Shown here in pieces: positions 27,696 through 43,968 of a stretch of 64,000 nt of DNA. The notes beneath the pieces are model-generated. The model searched no databases, had not been told where the DNA came from, and saw nothing but the letters and a program-made list of their open reading frames with translations. Each line of letters opens with the position of its first letter. The first letter of the stretch is position 1. The stretch covers positions 1 through 64,000 of the forward strand of contig NZ_JADMNM010000008.1 in the NCBI RefSeq assembly GCF_016461955.1, in the 5' to 3' direction. Source of the stretch: Qipengyuania sp. YIM B01966 (GTDB lineage: Bacteria; Pseudomonadota; Alphaproteobacteria; Sphingomonadales; Sphingomonadaceae). The position numbers were made by a program, and so were the translations under genes.

Positions 27696-28139
27696 TTACT
27701 TGCCCGGCTGCACCGTCCAGGCCGGGGGCTCGTCGCGCCCTGCTTCCTCGTCAGCGTCAGCCTCTTCCTTCGTTTTCTGCACGGTATCGGCCGCGTGATG
27801 GACGGGTGCGTAAATGGCGTAGAGCTTCATCGGCTCGTCGCCTTCGTTGATGACATCATGCCATGTCCCCGCCGGAACCATGATCGCCCAGTCATCCGCG
27901 ACAGCCTGTTCGAACGTCAGATTGTCTTTGGCCGGGCCCATCACGCATTTGCCCTTCCCCGCCTCGAGACGGAGAAATTGATCGGTTTCCTCGTGGACCT
28001 CCAGCCCGACCGATTCGCCGACCGGAATGGACATATAGGTGACCTGGAGATAGCGCCCGGTCCACGCGACAGTACGATAGTTGTCGTTTGCCTTGGTTTC
28101 GGCTTCGATATCGAGGGCGGTCGGTTCTTTCTCGCGCAT
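27696..28139 (-). CDS. Cupin-domain protein
   Basis: This 147-aa protein has a single cupin barrel. V-G-L-E-V-H-E-E-T-D-Q-F-L-R-L-E-A-G gives motif 1 (His and Glu as metal ligands) and V-P-A-G-T-W-H-D-V-I-N gives motif 2. The C-terminal 30 residues are acidic and probably disordered. It is likely a metal-binding isomerase or dioxygenase-like protein of unknown substrate. It lies 7 nt upstream of the histidine-phosphatase gene and is likely cotranscribed with it. Confidence 0.88.
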   Translation of the reverse strand: MREKEPTALDIEAETKANDNYRTVAWTGRYLQVTYMSIPVGESVGLEVHEETDQFLRLEAGKGKCVMGPAKDNLTFEQAVADDWAIMVPAGTWHDVINEGDEPMKLYAIYAPVHHAADTVQKTKEEADADEEAGRDEPPAWTVQPGK

Positions 28140-28200
28140 GGCTCACTCCGGTTGCAGGGTTCCTCAAGATAACGCAGCGGACGCCAGCCGTTCCCGACTG

Positions 28201-29553
28201 TCACATCCCCGCCGCAATTCGCAGCCTTGCGCGGGCTTCATCTGCCCCGATCAGCGGCAGCAATTCACCCATGTCCGGCCCGTGGTCGCGCCCGGTCAGC
28301 GCCTGACGCAGTGGCAGGAACAGAGGCTTGCCCTTGCGGCCGGTGGCCTGTTTCAGCGCGCTGGTCAGCGCGGGCCACGGGTCATCGGTCCATACCAGCG
28401 CATCCGCTGCCTGGGCGAGGAAGGTGCGATCCTCGGGCGGGAAATCCGGCTGTTCGATAGGTCCGGTGATGACTTTCCACCATTCGCCTGCCTCACACAG
28501 CATGGTGAGATTGGGGCGGATGGCGTGCCACGCGGCTGCATCCATCCCTGCCGGCAGCCGCGCCGCGACCTCGGCAAACTCTGCTCGGTGCAGGAGAGCA
28601 GCGTTGATGCGCACCAGCTCCGCATCGTCGAACCGCGCAGGTGCGCGGCCGAAATCCGCCAGTTCGAACCCCGCCGCAAGCGCCTCCATCTCGTGGTGCG
28701 GCTCGACCGGCTGCGACGTGCCGATCCGTGCGAGGAGCGAGGTCAGCGCCATGGGTTCGAAGCCTGCCGCGCGCAACTCATCCACGCCGAGCGAGCCGAG
28801 CCGCTTGGACAGCTTGCCCTCCGCGCCCACCAGCAGCGCCTCATGCGCGAAACAGGGCAGGGTTTTTGCTGCACCGAAGCCCGCTTCAAAAAGTGCGGTA
28901 AATATCTGAATCTGCAAAGCCGTGTTGGATACGTGGTCCTCTCCGCGCAGCACATGGGTGACGCCCATGTCGATGTCGTCCACCGCGCTTGGCAACATAT
29001 ATAACCACGAGCCATCCGCGCGGCGGATCACCGGATCGGACAGTTGTGCCGGATCGAAATGCTGCGGTCCGCGAATGGCATCGTCCCAGACGATCGGCGC
29101 ATCTTGGTCGAGCTTGAACCGCCAATGCGGCGCGATGCCCGCAGCTTCCTTTTCCGCGCGCTCCGCATCACTCAGCGCCAGCGCTGCGCGGTCGTAGATC
29201 GGGGGGAGCCCGCGCCCGAGCAGCACCTTGCGCTTGAGGTCGAGTTCCTGCGCCGTTTCATAGGCCGGGTAAATCCGCCCCGCCGCGCGCAGAGCATCAA
29301 ACGCACGGCTGTAGAGGTCCAGCCGCTCCGATTGTCGCGCCTCGCCATCAGGGTTGAGACCCAGCCAGGCCAGATCCTCGCGGATGGCGCTGACGAACCG
29401 CTCCTCGCTGCGCGCCGCGTCGGTATCGTCGATCCGCAAAAGGAACGTCCCGCCATGCTTCTTGGCCAGCAGGTAATTGTGCAGCGCGGTGCGGATGTTG
29501 CCGACATGGAGCCGGCCGGTCGGAGCCGGCGCAAAACGGGTGGTGATCGTCAT
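28201..29553 (-). CDS. gltX: Glutamate-tRNA ligase
   Basis: This 450-aa class I synthetase has R-F-A-P-A-P-T-G-R-L-H-V-G-N as its HIGH-type motif at residues 16-19 and K-L-S-K-R as its KMSKS-type motif. The glutamyl-specific L-R-I-D-D-T-D-A-A-R-S-E-E-R segment is present. The zinc-binding Cys group of some GltX enzymes is absent. Alphaproteobacteria often carry two gltX copies with divided tRNA specificities; which this is cannot be decided here. It appears to be monocistronic. Confidence 0.94.
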   Translation of the reverse strand: MTITTRFAPAPTGRLHVGNIRTALHNYLLAKKHGGTFLLRIDDTDAARSEERFVSAIREDLAWLGLNPDGEARQSERLDLYSRAFDALRAAGRIYPAYETAQELDLKRKVLLGRGLPPIYDRAALALSDAERAEKEAAGIAPHWRFKLDQDAPIVWDDAIRGPQHFDPAQLSDPVIRRADGSWLYMLPSAVDDIDMGVTHVLRGEDHVSNTALQIQIFTALFEAGFGAAKTLPCFAHEALLVGAEGKLSKRLGSLGVDELRAAGFEPMALTSLLARIGTSQPVEPHHEMEALAAGFELADFGRAPARFDDAELVRINAALLHRAEFAEVAARLPAGMDAAAWHAIRPNLTMLCEAGEWWKVITGPIEQPDFPPEDRTFLAQAADALVWTDDPWPALTSALKQATGRKGKPLFLPLRQALTGRDHGPDMGELLPLIGADEARARLRIAAGM

Positions 29554-29580
29554 GCGCGCCGCTCTAGCGCGGCGGCTGCC

Positions 29581-30453
29581 TTATTGCGAGAACAGCAGCA
29601 CACTGCGCCCGCCGCCGCTGAGCAGGATGCCGTTGCTGGCGGTGAGTGTAGCGGTATCGGCGGCGTCGATCGCCGCAACCATGCGCGCTTCCGGTTCAGA
29701 TAAGGGTGCCGCGCAGGGTGTCGGCTTCGGCGCGATATCGATGGTAATGGCCGGGGTGCGCTCGGTCATCAGCCGCCCATCCCGATGGCGATAATGCCAG
29801 GCGATTTGCTGGCAATTGTCGAACTCAATCCGGTCGCGGCCGATTTCGAGCGCCAGCCCGCGCCTTCCGCCTAGCTCGCCGCCATCGATCCCCGCCACCC
29901 GATAGTGCCCGGCGAGTGACACCGAATGCGCGGACGACATCTGCGATGGTGACGCCACGGGCGCGTTGAGGTCGGCCGAGGATGGCGCGTCCGGCTGTCG
30001 TGGCAGGTCGGGCAAGCGCCGCAACACCAGCGAACGGCCTCCGCCCGATAAACGCAAGGTACCCTCAGGGGCGCGATCAACCCGGTCCGCGGCGGCGACC
30101 ACGTCCCACATGTCGAGCAATTCGCGCGGGAAACCGATGTCGCACACCGCGCGTGGCTCCGCGTCAATTGGGGGCAATTGGCGAAAGCTGGTGCCTGAAG
30201 CCATATAGCGCGCGCTCTGCCCGGCGCAGGCCGGTTCCCACCAGATACGCCCGGCATCGGCCATCAGGTCGATCCCGAAGCCTGGCGTCCCGGTCTTGCC
30301 GTCGAGTTCGACCAGCCGCCAACGTCCGGCAATGCTCGTCTGCGGCGCGGCGACGGGAGCGGGAGGCTCGGGCGCCGCTTCGGGCGTGGCCGGGGCGCAC
30401 GCGGCAAGCAGGATCGCCAGAGCAAGTGGCACAGGAGGCATGAGGCGGATCAT
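29581..30453 (-). CDS. Lipoprotein with two META/HslJ-like repeats
   Basis: A lipoprotein signal ends L-L-A-A-C with Cys19 when the ATG at 30453 is used. The mature part has two related halves: I-A-G-R-W-R-L-V-E-L-D-G and L-A-G-H-Y-R-V-A-G-I-D-G, each ending in a S-G-G-G-R-S-(L/V)-(V/L)-L strand. That is a duplicated META/HslJ-like fold. It should be tethered to the outer membrane or in the periplasm; no enzymatic residues are evident. Longer in-frame ATG starts up to 30756 lack a signal sequence and are rejected. It lies downstream of rpoC on the same strand, beyond a terminator. Confidence 0.78.
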   Translation of the reverse strand: MIRLMPPVPLALAILLAACAPATPEAAPEPPAPVAAPQTSIAGRWRLVELDGKTGTPGFGIDLMADAGRIWWEPACAGQSARYMASGTSFRQLPPIDAEPRAVCDIGFPRELLDMWDVVAAADRVDRAPEGTLRLSGGGRSLVLRRLPDLPRQPDAPSSADLNAPVASPSQMSSAHSVSLAGHYRVAGIDGGELGGRRGLALEIGRDRIEFDNCQQIAWHYRHRDGRLMTERTPAITIDIAPKPTPCAAPLSEPEARMVAAIDAADTATLTASNGILLSGGGRSVLLFSQ

Positions 30454-30473
30454 ACCAGCCGTCCCGGCCATGC

Positions 30474-30503
30474 AAAAGCCCCGCCGGATCGCTCCGGCGG
30501 GGC
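30474..30503 (-). terminator. Intrinsic terminator of rpoBC
   Basis: On the minus strand, 11-bp arms (GCCCCGCCGGA and its complement) with a 4-nt loop are followed by TTTT. It lies 27 bp beyond the rpoC stop. Confidence 0.85.
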
Positions 30504-30530
30504 CTCTGGTGATTGCACTGGTGGAGAAGC

Positions 30531-34862
<4,332 letters not shown>

Positions 34863-34875
34863 TTTTCGCTCCATC

Positions 34876-34969
34876 CCCCTCCCGCTGGCGGGAGGGGTTA
34901 GGGGTGGGTCTGTTCAAGGTGGACCCGGATAAAAGGCCCACCCCCGGCCCCTCCCGCGCACGGGAGGGG
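34876..34969. repeat. Double palindrome between rpoB and rpoC
   Basis: Two copies of a hairpin with arms CCCCTCCCG/CGGGAGGGG lie at 34876-34897 and 34948-34969, each with a 4-nt loop. Inside them, GGGGTGGG (34901-34908) pairs with CCCACCCC (34937-34944). The left and right halves of about 33 bp are inverted copies of each other. This is the structure of a REP/BIME-like dispersed element. It lies within the rpoBC transcript. Confidence 0.8.
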
Positions 34970-34976
34970 AGACAAA

Positions 34977-39194
<4,218 letters not shown>

Positions 39195-39416
39195 GGAGGA
39201 GATCAGCCTCTTGTCAGAAATGTGGTGCGCCGGGATACAGGCGCCTGGAAATTGCCGGTGCGTGAGGAAGCCTCGCCGGACGCAGACAGGCCGCGCACGG
39301 CCCGATCCCCAGAGGGAGGGCGTGAGCAGCCAGCATCGCGTGTCGAGGAACCCGTTTCCATCCCGGTCAGCACGCGCGCCCGCGGCCGACTTGCTCGAAA
39401 CGGCAGTTCGGGCGGC

Positions 39417-39445
39417 GCTATAGTGCGCGCATCCTCTCGTGTCAA
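39417..39445 (-). promoter_or_regulatory. rpoB promoter
   Basis: On the minus strand TTGACA (39445-39440) and TATAGC (39422-39417) are spaced 17 bp apart, a near-consensus housekeeping promoter. It would give an untranslated leader of about 215 nt before rpoB. This gives rpoBC its own promoter, independent of rplJL. Confidence 0.75.
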
Positions 39446-39502
39446 ACGCCCGTCCTGCTCTGACCGACCAGCTCGCCAATCACGCCTAACGATAAGACAT
39501 AC

Positions 39503-39560
39503 ATCGCTTTTCGATATTATCGTTTGACAGTAAGAGGGACCCGCATTATCGATTTTCGAT
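39503..39560 (+). promoter_or_regulatory. Promoter with paired operator-like sites upstream of the small peptide/DUF2975/XRE unit
   Basis: Two copies of an imperfect palindrome, ATCG(A/C)TTTTCGAT, lie at 39503-39515 and 39548-39560, 45 bp apart. The second copy is a perfect ATCGA-TTT-TCGAT. A -35 box TTGACA (39524-39529) lies between them. A weak -10 (TATCGA at 39547-39552, 17-bp spacer) overlaps the second copy. A repressor binding both sites would block the promoter. The obvious candidate is the XRE protein encoded in this unit. Confidence 0.65.
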
Positions 39561-39583
39561 ATCGAACATATCGGAGAACAATC

Positions 39584-39709
39584 ATGCTCAGCCTCACGCA
39601 ACATTTTACCGCCGCTATCGCAGCGATCTTCATCGTGACCGCGACATTCGTCCCGGTGCTGACCGTCCCGCCTGCCCCTGCCGCATCGGCGACGCTCAAC
39701 CTCGCCTGA
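39584..39709 (+). CDS. Short hydrophobic peptide, first gene of the DUF2975 unit
   Basis: This is a 41-aa peptide with one hydrophobic helix (residues 9-28, A-A-I-A-A-I-F-I-V-T-A-T-F-V) and a Pro/Ala-rich C terminus. It looks like a signal peptide with a very short mature part or a single-pass membrane peptide. GGAG lies 7 nt upstream of the ATG. It ends 25 nt before the DUF2975 gene and shares its promoter. Function is unknown. Confidence 0.6.
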   Translation: MLSLTQHFTAAIAAIFIVTATFVPVLTVPPAPAASATLNLA

Positions 39710-39734
39710 CCATAGACCTTGAGGAGACCACGCG

Positions 39735-40283
39735 ATGTCCATTCTTACCCGTGACCCGCTGCTCGCCTTTGCGCGCGGGCTGCTTTATTTCCTACTTGCC
39801 GTGCTTGGCTTTGCCGCCGCGATGCTCATCCTTGCGGCAATCATCGTTCCGTTTGCCGGCGACCGGATCGTGTCCGAAATGGCAAGAGAAGGCATCGCCA
39901 ACGGCCGGACGCTGGTGCCCGCCCTGTCTGTCCTGCTACTTGCGATTGGGGGCCTACTCGGGCTGGCGATGTATTTCATGCGGCAGCTCCTGGCGATCGT
40001 TGTCAGCGTGAGTGAAGGCGATCCTTTCGTCCCGGCGAATGCCGAGCGCCTGTCGCGGATGGGCTGGACCGCGCTGACCGGCCACCTGCTCGCGCTGCCC
40101 GTCGGCGCGCTGGTCTTGTGGTTCACGCACGAGGTCAAGGACGGGGCCAATGGCAAGCTCGTGATCGAGGACCACATCTCGATTTCGTTGAGCGGCATCA
40201 TGCTGATCCTGACCCTGTTCATCCTGGCCCGCGTGTTCCGTCAGGGGGCGATGATGCGGGCCGAACTGGAAGGGACCGTCTGA
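39735..40283 (+). CDS. DUF2975 membrane protein
   Basis: This 182-aa protein has four predicted membrane helices: about residues 15-38, 52-77, 105-125 and 150-170. It matches the DUF2975 family by arrangement and by the E-G-D-P-F-V segment after the second helix. These proteins are almost always paired with a small YozG-like XRE regulator, as here, where the stop and the next start overlap (TGATG). The role is unknown; the pairing may form a regulated membrane stress module. AGGAGA precedes the start. Confidence 0.85.
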   Translation: MSILTRDPLLAFARGLLYFLLAVLGFAAAMLILAAIIVPFAGDRIVSEMAREGIANGRTLVPALSVLLLAIGGLLGLAMYFMRQLLAIVVSVSEGDPFVPANAERLSRMGWTALTGHLLALPVGALVLWFTHEVKDGANGKLVIEDHISISLSGIMLILTLFILARVFRQGAMMRAELEGTV

Positions 40284-40534
40284 TGGCCCCGCCCGACACC
40301 CCCCGGACCGAAGGTGATGGCATCGTGATCAAACTCGATGACTTGCTCTACGACCGGCGTATGACGCTGACCGAGCTGGCCGAGCGGGTCGGGATCACGC
40401 TGGCCAACCTGTCGATCCTCAAGACCGGCAAGGCCAAGGCGATCCGCTTTTCAACGCTGGAGGCGATCTGCCGCGAACTCGACTGCCAGCCAGGTGACCT
40501 GCTGGGCTACGCACCCGCCGGCAAAAACGGGTAG
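40283..40534 (+). CDS. YozG-like XRE transcriptional regulator
   Basis: This 83-aa protein is essentially one HTH domain: M-T-L-T-E-L-A-E-R-V-G-I-T-L-A-N-L-S-I-L then R-F-S-T-L-E-A-I-C-R-E-L-D-C-Q-P-G-D-L-L. The C-terminal pattern is the YozG/YdaS-like signature. It overlaps the DUF2975 stop by 1 nt. It probably represses its own unit through the paired palindromes at 39503-39560. That target is inferred from position. Confidence 0.88.
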   Translation: MAPPDTPRTEGDGIVIKLDDLLYDRRMTLTELAERVGITLANLSILKTGKAKAIRFSTLEAICRELDCQPGDLLGYAPAGKNG

Positions 40535-40604
40535 AAAGGCTGACGGCGCCGGGAACAAAGTTTAATTGTGGCGATTTAAAGGCACCCACTAGGGAGAATT
40601 GACG

Positions 40605-40985
40605 ATGAAAAAGATTGCTCTGACCGCCGCCCCGATCGCGCTTGCTTTCGGCCTCGCTGCTTGCGATTCGACCCCCGAAACCGCCGACCCCGCGGCGACG
40701 GACACCACCACCGAGATGGCCGCTCCGGCCGACACGGGTACCACCACGGCGACCACCGGCGCGACCGCCACGACCGGCGCCGCCGGCACCACCGGCACCG
40801 CCAACGCCAATCCCAACGGCGTCGCCGCGGGCGAAACCACCCGCCAGGCTGCTGAGCGTCTCGACGAAACCGCCGAGAACTTGGAAGAGCGCGCCGACCG
40901 CGTCGAGGGCGTGAACGAAGCCGAAGCCGACCGCCTCGAAGCGGCGGCCAAGGCGCGGCAGGAAACCCGCGACCAGCTGCGCTAA
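40605..40985 (+). CDS. Thr/Ala-rich lipoprotein of unknown function
   Basis: A lipoprotein signal (L-A-F-G-L-A-A-C) is followed by a low-complexity Thr/Ala/Gly segment (about residues 25-70) and then a helical E-R-L-D-E-T-A-E-N-L-E-E-R coiled region. The pattern suggests an outer-membrane-tethered protein with a flexible linker. AGGGAG precedes the ATG at 40605. A hairpin terminator lies 55 bp past its end. Confidence 0.75.
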   Translation: MKKIALTAAPIALAFGLAACDSTPETADPAATDTTTEMAAPADTGTTTATTGATATTGAAGTTGTANANPNGVAAGETTRQAAERLDETAENLEERADRVEGVNEAEADRLEAAAKARQETRDQLR

Positions 40986-41324
40986 ACCGGTGCCGCGCGG
41001 GGTTGCCAGCGTGGCTTGACCCCGGCCGGAGTTCTGCTAGAGGCCCGCCCGACCGGCGGGCCTCTTTGCGTCTGCACGGTCATCCGTCCGAGACAGCTGC
41101 TGCACCGGGTCTGCCGGCGCTTAATCCGCAGCCTAGACGGGGAAACGAGATTATCCGCTGCCATCGTGCAGCGGCGCGCCGGTGACGGCACTCCTCCTTC
41201 CCTATCGACGGACTCGCCCGCCCTCGCACGGCCGTCCGGCCACGCGCGGCGGACAATAGTGAGCCGGCCGCGGCGCCGCGCCCTGTGCGGGGCGGCAACG
41301 CGGTCATTTGTGAAGGAGTACGGC
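40986..41324 (+). promoter_or_regulatory. Gap with promoter, hairpin and long leader before rplJ
   Basis: This 339-bp region has no credible gene. A promoter-like pair, TTGACC at 41016-41021 and TAGAGG at 41038-41043 (16-bp spacer), lies upstream. A perfect 10-bp hairpin at 41040-41064 followed by TTT overlaps its -10 box; it may terminate the upstream lipoprotein gene. The remaining 260 nt would form an rplJ leader, possibly an L10 autoregulatory site. I cannot confirm that fold. Confidence 0.5.
41040..41067 (+). terminator. Hairpin terminator after the lipoprotein gene
   Basis: Arms GAGGCCCGCC and GGCGGGCCTC enclose a 5-nt loop, followed by TTT. The T-run is short. Confidence 0.6.
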
Positions 41325-41840
41325 ATGGATCGTTCGCAGAAAACCGAATCGGTCGCCGAGCTTAACGAGGTCTTCGGCCGGGCAGGCGTGGTGGTTGTCA
41401 CCCGCAACCTGGGCCTGTCGGTGGCGCAATCCACCGATCTGCGCGCGAAGATGCGGGAAGCAGGGGCGTCCTACAAGGTTGCGAAGAACCGCCTCGCCAA
41501 GCTCGCCCTCAAGGACACCGATTACACCGGGCTGGATGAGTATCTCACCGGCCCGACCGCCCTCGCTTATTCCGAGGATCCGGTGGCAGCCGCCAAGGCT
41601 GCGGTGGAATTCGCCAAGACGAACGACAAGCTCGAAATCGTCGGCGGTTCGATGGGCAGCCAGGTGCTCGACTCAGCCGGGATCAAGGCGCTTGCCTCGA
41701 TGCCGAGCCTCGACGAGCTGCGCGGCACGCTGATCGGCCTCATCAACGCCCCGGCGACCAAGATCGCCCGGGTCGTCAACGAGCCGGCAGCCAAGCTGGC
41801 CCGTGTCTTCGGTGCCTATGGCGCCAAGGAAGCGGCGTAA
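41325..41840 (+). CDS. rplJ: Ribosomal protein L10
   Basis: This 171-aa protein anchors the L7/L12 stalk on the 50S subunit. N-R-N-L-G-L-like and Y-K-V-A-K-N-R-L-A motifs and the C-terminal helix match L10. GAAGGAG precedes the ATG at 41325; longer in-frame reading upstream is leader sequence. It forms an operon with rplL, 68 nt downstream. In most bacteria rpoBC follows directly; here it does not. Confidence 0.97.
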   Translation: MDRSQKTESVAELNEVFGRAGVVVVTRNLGLSVAQSTDLRAKMREAGASYKVAKNRLAKLALKDTDYTGLDEYLTGPTALAYSEDPVAAAKAAVEFAKTNDKLEIVGGSMGSQVLDSAGIKALASMPSLDELRGTLIGLINAPATKIARVVNEPAAKLARVFGAYGAKEAA

Positions 41841-41908
41841 GCGGTTTTTCGCCCGAAAAGCGACAATTCGGGGCAGGTGCCCCAGCCAGTTGAATGGAGT
41901 GACAGATC

Positions 41909-42286
41909 ATGGCCGATGTAGCCAAGCTTGTTGAAGAACTTTCGAAGCTGACCGTCATGGAAGCCGCCGAGCTTGCCAAGGCGCTGGAAGAAGAGTGGGG
42001 CGTTTCCGCCGCGGCCGCCGTGGCCGTTGCTGGCCCGGCCGGTGGCGGCGCTGCTGCCGAAGCGGTTGAGGAAAAGGACGAATTCGACGTCATCCTGACC
42101 GGTGACGGCGGCAAGAAGATCCAGGTGATCAAGGAAGTCCGCGCGATCACCGGCCTCGGTCTGACCGAAGCCAAGGCGCTGGTCGAAGGCGCGCCCAAGC
42201 CGATCAAGGAAGGCGTGAACAAGGCCGAAGCCGAAGAAGTGAAGAAGAAGATCGAAGAAGCCGGCGGCACCGTCGAGCTGAAGTAA
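41909..42286 (+). CDS. rplL: Ribosomal protein L7/L12
   Basis: This 125-aa stalk protein has an N-terminal dimerisation helix ([16 protein letters not shown]), an Ala/Gly hinge (A-G-G-G-A-A-A-E) and a C-terminal factor-binding domain ([19 protein letters not shown]). It ends before a good intrinsic terminator, which isolates it from any downstream gene. Confidence 0.98.
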   Translation: MADVAKLVEELSKLTVMEAAELAKALEEEWGVSAAAAVAVAGPAGGGAAAEAVEEKDEFDVILTGDGGKKIQVIKEVRAITGLGLTEAKALVEGAPKPIKEGVNKAEAEEVKKKIEEAGGTVELK

Positions 42287-42319
42287 GCCAACCAGGCACA
42301 TCTTCGCTTTTTGCACGAG

Positions 42320-42348
42320 GGGCGGTCCGGCAACGGGCCGCCCTTTTT
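42320..42348 (+). terminator. Intrinsic terminator of rplJL
   Basis: GGGCGGTCC (42320-42328) pairs with GGGCCGCCC (42335-42343, one G-T pair) and is followed by five T residues. Confidence 0.85.
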
Positions 42349-42438
42349 GCTGCGCGGGGTGACAAAGGCGACAGTGGTGTTAACGTCGGGATTATCGTAT
42401 AATCTATTGGATTAACGTGATTTTCCCGCGCATTTTCT

Positions 42439-42728
42439 GTCGCCCCGGATTTGATCCGGGGCCCCGCTTGAGCTTCGGAGGGCAGCTGGACCCCGGGCCA
42501 AGCCCGGGGTGACGGGGGTTGGGCAGGCGCTTGGCGGATGACAAAGGCGACACCTGTGTCAACTTTGCGAGGCGAGCGGTTTTGATCCGAAGGCATGGCG
42601 ATCGCGGCCAGAGAAGCTGGACCCCGGGTCAGGCCCTGGGTGACGGGGTGGGGCGTTAGAGCGGCGGATGCGACATTTGCATCCCCATCCTTGTCGCCCC
42701 GGACCTGATCAGGGACCCCGCTGGGTCT
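42439..42728. repeat. Mosaic of palindromic repeats
   Basis: The left block has arms GTCGCCCCGGATTTGATCC... (42439-42469) and AGCTGGACCCCGGGCC...GTGACGG (42484-42515). The right block reuses the same two arms in the opposite order (42615-42646 and 42692-42728), so the whole reads L-R-R'-L'. This is the classic GTCGCCCCGGA / GGACCCCG repeat of sphingomonads. Confidence 0.75.
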
Positions 42729-42801
42729 GCGTCAGGTGGGTCGGACGATGGCAAAGAGCGCCTATCAGCCTAACACCGCGTCGGCCCTGTACGACAGTGC
42801 C

Positions 42802-43260
42802 CTATTTCAGCGTTTTCATATAGGCGATGATCGCCTGCCGCGCGGCGGGGTCGGGCAGGCCCGGATAGGCCATCTTGCTGCCCGGCACGACCTCGCGCGG
42901 TTTTTCGAGATAACGGTCGAGCGTCGCCTCGTCCCAGGTCAGACCGGCGGTCTTCATTGCCTCCGAAAATGCATAATCGGGGATTTCGCCCGATCTGGTC
43001 CCGAAGACCCCATGCAGCGAGGGGCCGACGCCGTGTTTGCCCGCCTCGACCGAATGGCAGGCGCGGCACTGGGCAAAGGCCGCCGGCGCGGCGCCCGCTG
43101 CGGCCATGGGCGCGGTCGGAGAGGCGGCTGGCGGTGTGGCCGTCTGCGCCATCGCCGCCGCGCCGGTCGCGGGTGCGGCGGGCGCCTCTGCCGGGCTACC
43201 GCAAGCGACCAGCGGTGCGCTGATGGCAAATGCAACGATAAACGCCCTGATGCTGTGCAT
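42802..43260 (-). CDS. Lipid-anchored class I cytochrome c
   Basis: The lipobox-like L-V-A-C ends at Cys20 and an Ala/Pro linker follows. The c-type heme site C-R-A-C-H lies at residues 65-69, with K-M-A-Y-P supplying the axial Met near 130. It should be a membrane-tethered periplasmic electron carrier of the small cytochrome c family. GGGAGAG lies before the ATG at 43260. Its redox partners are not adjacent. Confidence 0.9.
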   Translation of the reverse strand: MHSIRAFIVAFAISAPLVACGSPAEAPAAPATGAAAMAQTATPPAASPTAPMAAAGAAPAAFAQCRACHSVEAGKHGVGPSLHGVFGTRSGEIPDYAFSEAMKTAGLTWDEATLDRYLEKPREVVPGSKMAYPGLPDPAARQAIIAYMKTLK

Positions 43261-43326
43261 GGCACTCTCCCTGTTCCGCGCACCCGCTAGCACAGGTTGC
43301 CGGCGCTGTCGTTGATCGGCAGCAAG

Positions 43327-43878
43327 CTACAGCCGGTAATTCAGCCTTACGCCCATCATGTCGATACCCGGGTTCTGCTCGTTATTGAACAGCCGCGCGC
43401 CGCTGATATGCACCCAGCTCGCTTCGACCGAAACGCGCTCAGACAGCCGCGTGCCGACCGCCAGTTCGGGCGAAAACAGCACCCGGCTGCCGAGATCGGT
43501 GCGCATCCCGCTATCCGGATCGACCCGCAATTCGGGCGCATTGTGCACCACCAGCCCGACGCCGGGGGGCAGATAGACCGGGCCGAGGCGCGCTTTCCAG
43601 CTGAGCCCGGCCCCGACGAAGCTGGTTTCGCCATGCATGTTGACCGAGGCGAACAATTGCGGCGCCGGGCTGCCGATGGCGGATAGCGCCTCGATCCCGT
43701 CAAACCGGTAGCCGGCCTGGATATCGGCCCCGCCCTCGCCCGTGTCGAAGGTGAACGGGGTTTCGACCCCGTGGGCATAAAGCCCGCCATAGAGCTCGCC
43801 GGCATGGGCGGGCGCGGCGGAGAAGATGATGGCAGAGCCAGCAACGGCGGTGGCGACGCGCAAGGCTGATCTGGTCAT
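43327..43878 (-). CDS. Acyloxyacyl hydrolase (PagL-like) outer-membrane protein
   Basis: This 183-aa protein has a signal peptide (to A-H-A-G, about residue 26) and a beta-barrel pattern of alternating hydrophobic strands. Near the end, V-H-I-S-G-A-R-L-F-N-N-E-Q-N-P-G-I-D carries the His-x-Ser and downstream acidic residues used by PagL lipid A 3-O-deacylases, and the last residues are L-N-Y-R-L. I start it at the ATG at 43878. Sphingomonads largely replace LPS with glycosphingolipids, so the true substrate is an open point. Confidence 0.8.
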   Translation of the reverse strand: MTRSALRVATAVAGSAIIFSAAPAHAGELYGGLYAHGVETPFTFDTGEGGADIQAGYRFDGIEALSAIGSPAPQLFASVNMHGETSFVGAGLSWKARLGPVYLPPGVGLVVHNAPELRVDPDSGMRTDLGSRVLFSPELAVGTRLSERVSVEASWVHISGARLFNNEQNPGIDMMGVRLNYRL

Positions 43879-43968
43879 GGGCCGCGCTGTGGCGGCGCCA
43901 TGCTTGCCGCAAGCTGAAGCGCCTCGGCCCTTTCCCGCAGGCGGACAAGGCTCTACCGCCCGCGCGTC

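Larger units (their letters stand above)
42287..42801. other. 515-bp gene-free region of dispersed repeats
   Basis: The region holds the rplJL terminator, a pair of direct repeats (TGACAAAGGCGACA at 42360-42373 and 42539-42552) and two palindromic blocks (42439-42515 and 42615-42728). I see no gene. Confidence 0.75.

Noticed and set aside
42360-42728. CRISPR-like repeats
   Set aside because: The repeats are few, unevenly spaced and palindromic, with no regular spacers and no cas genes.
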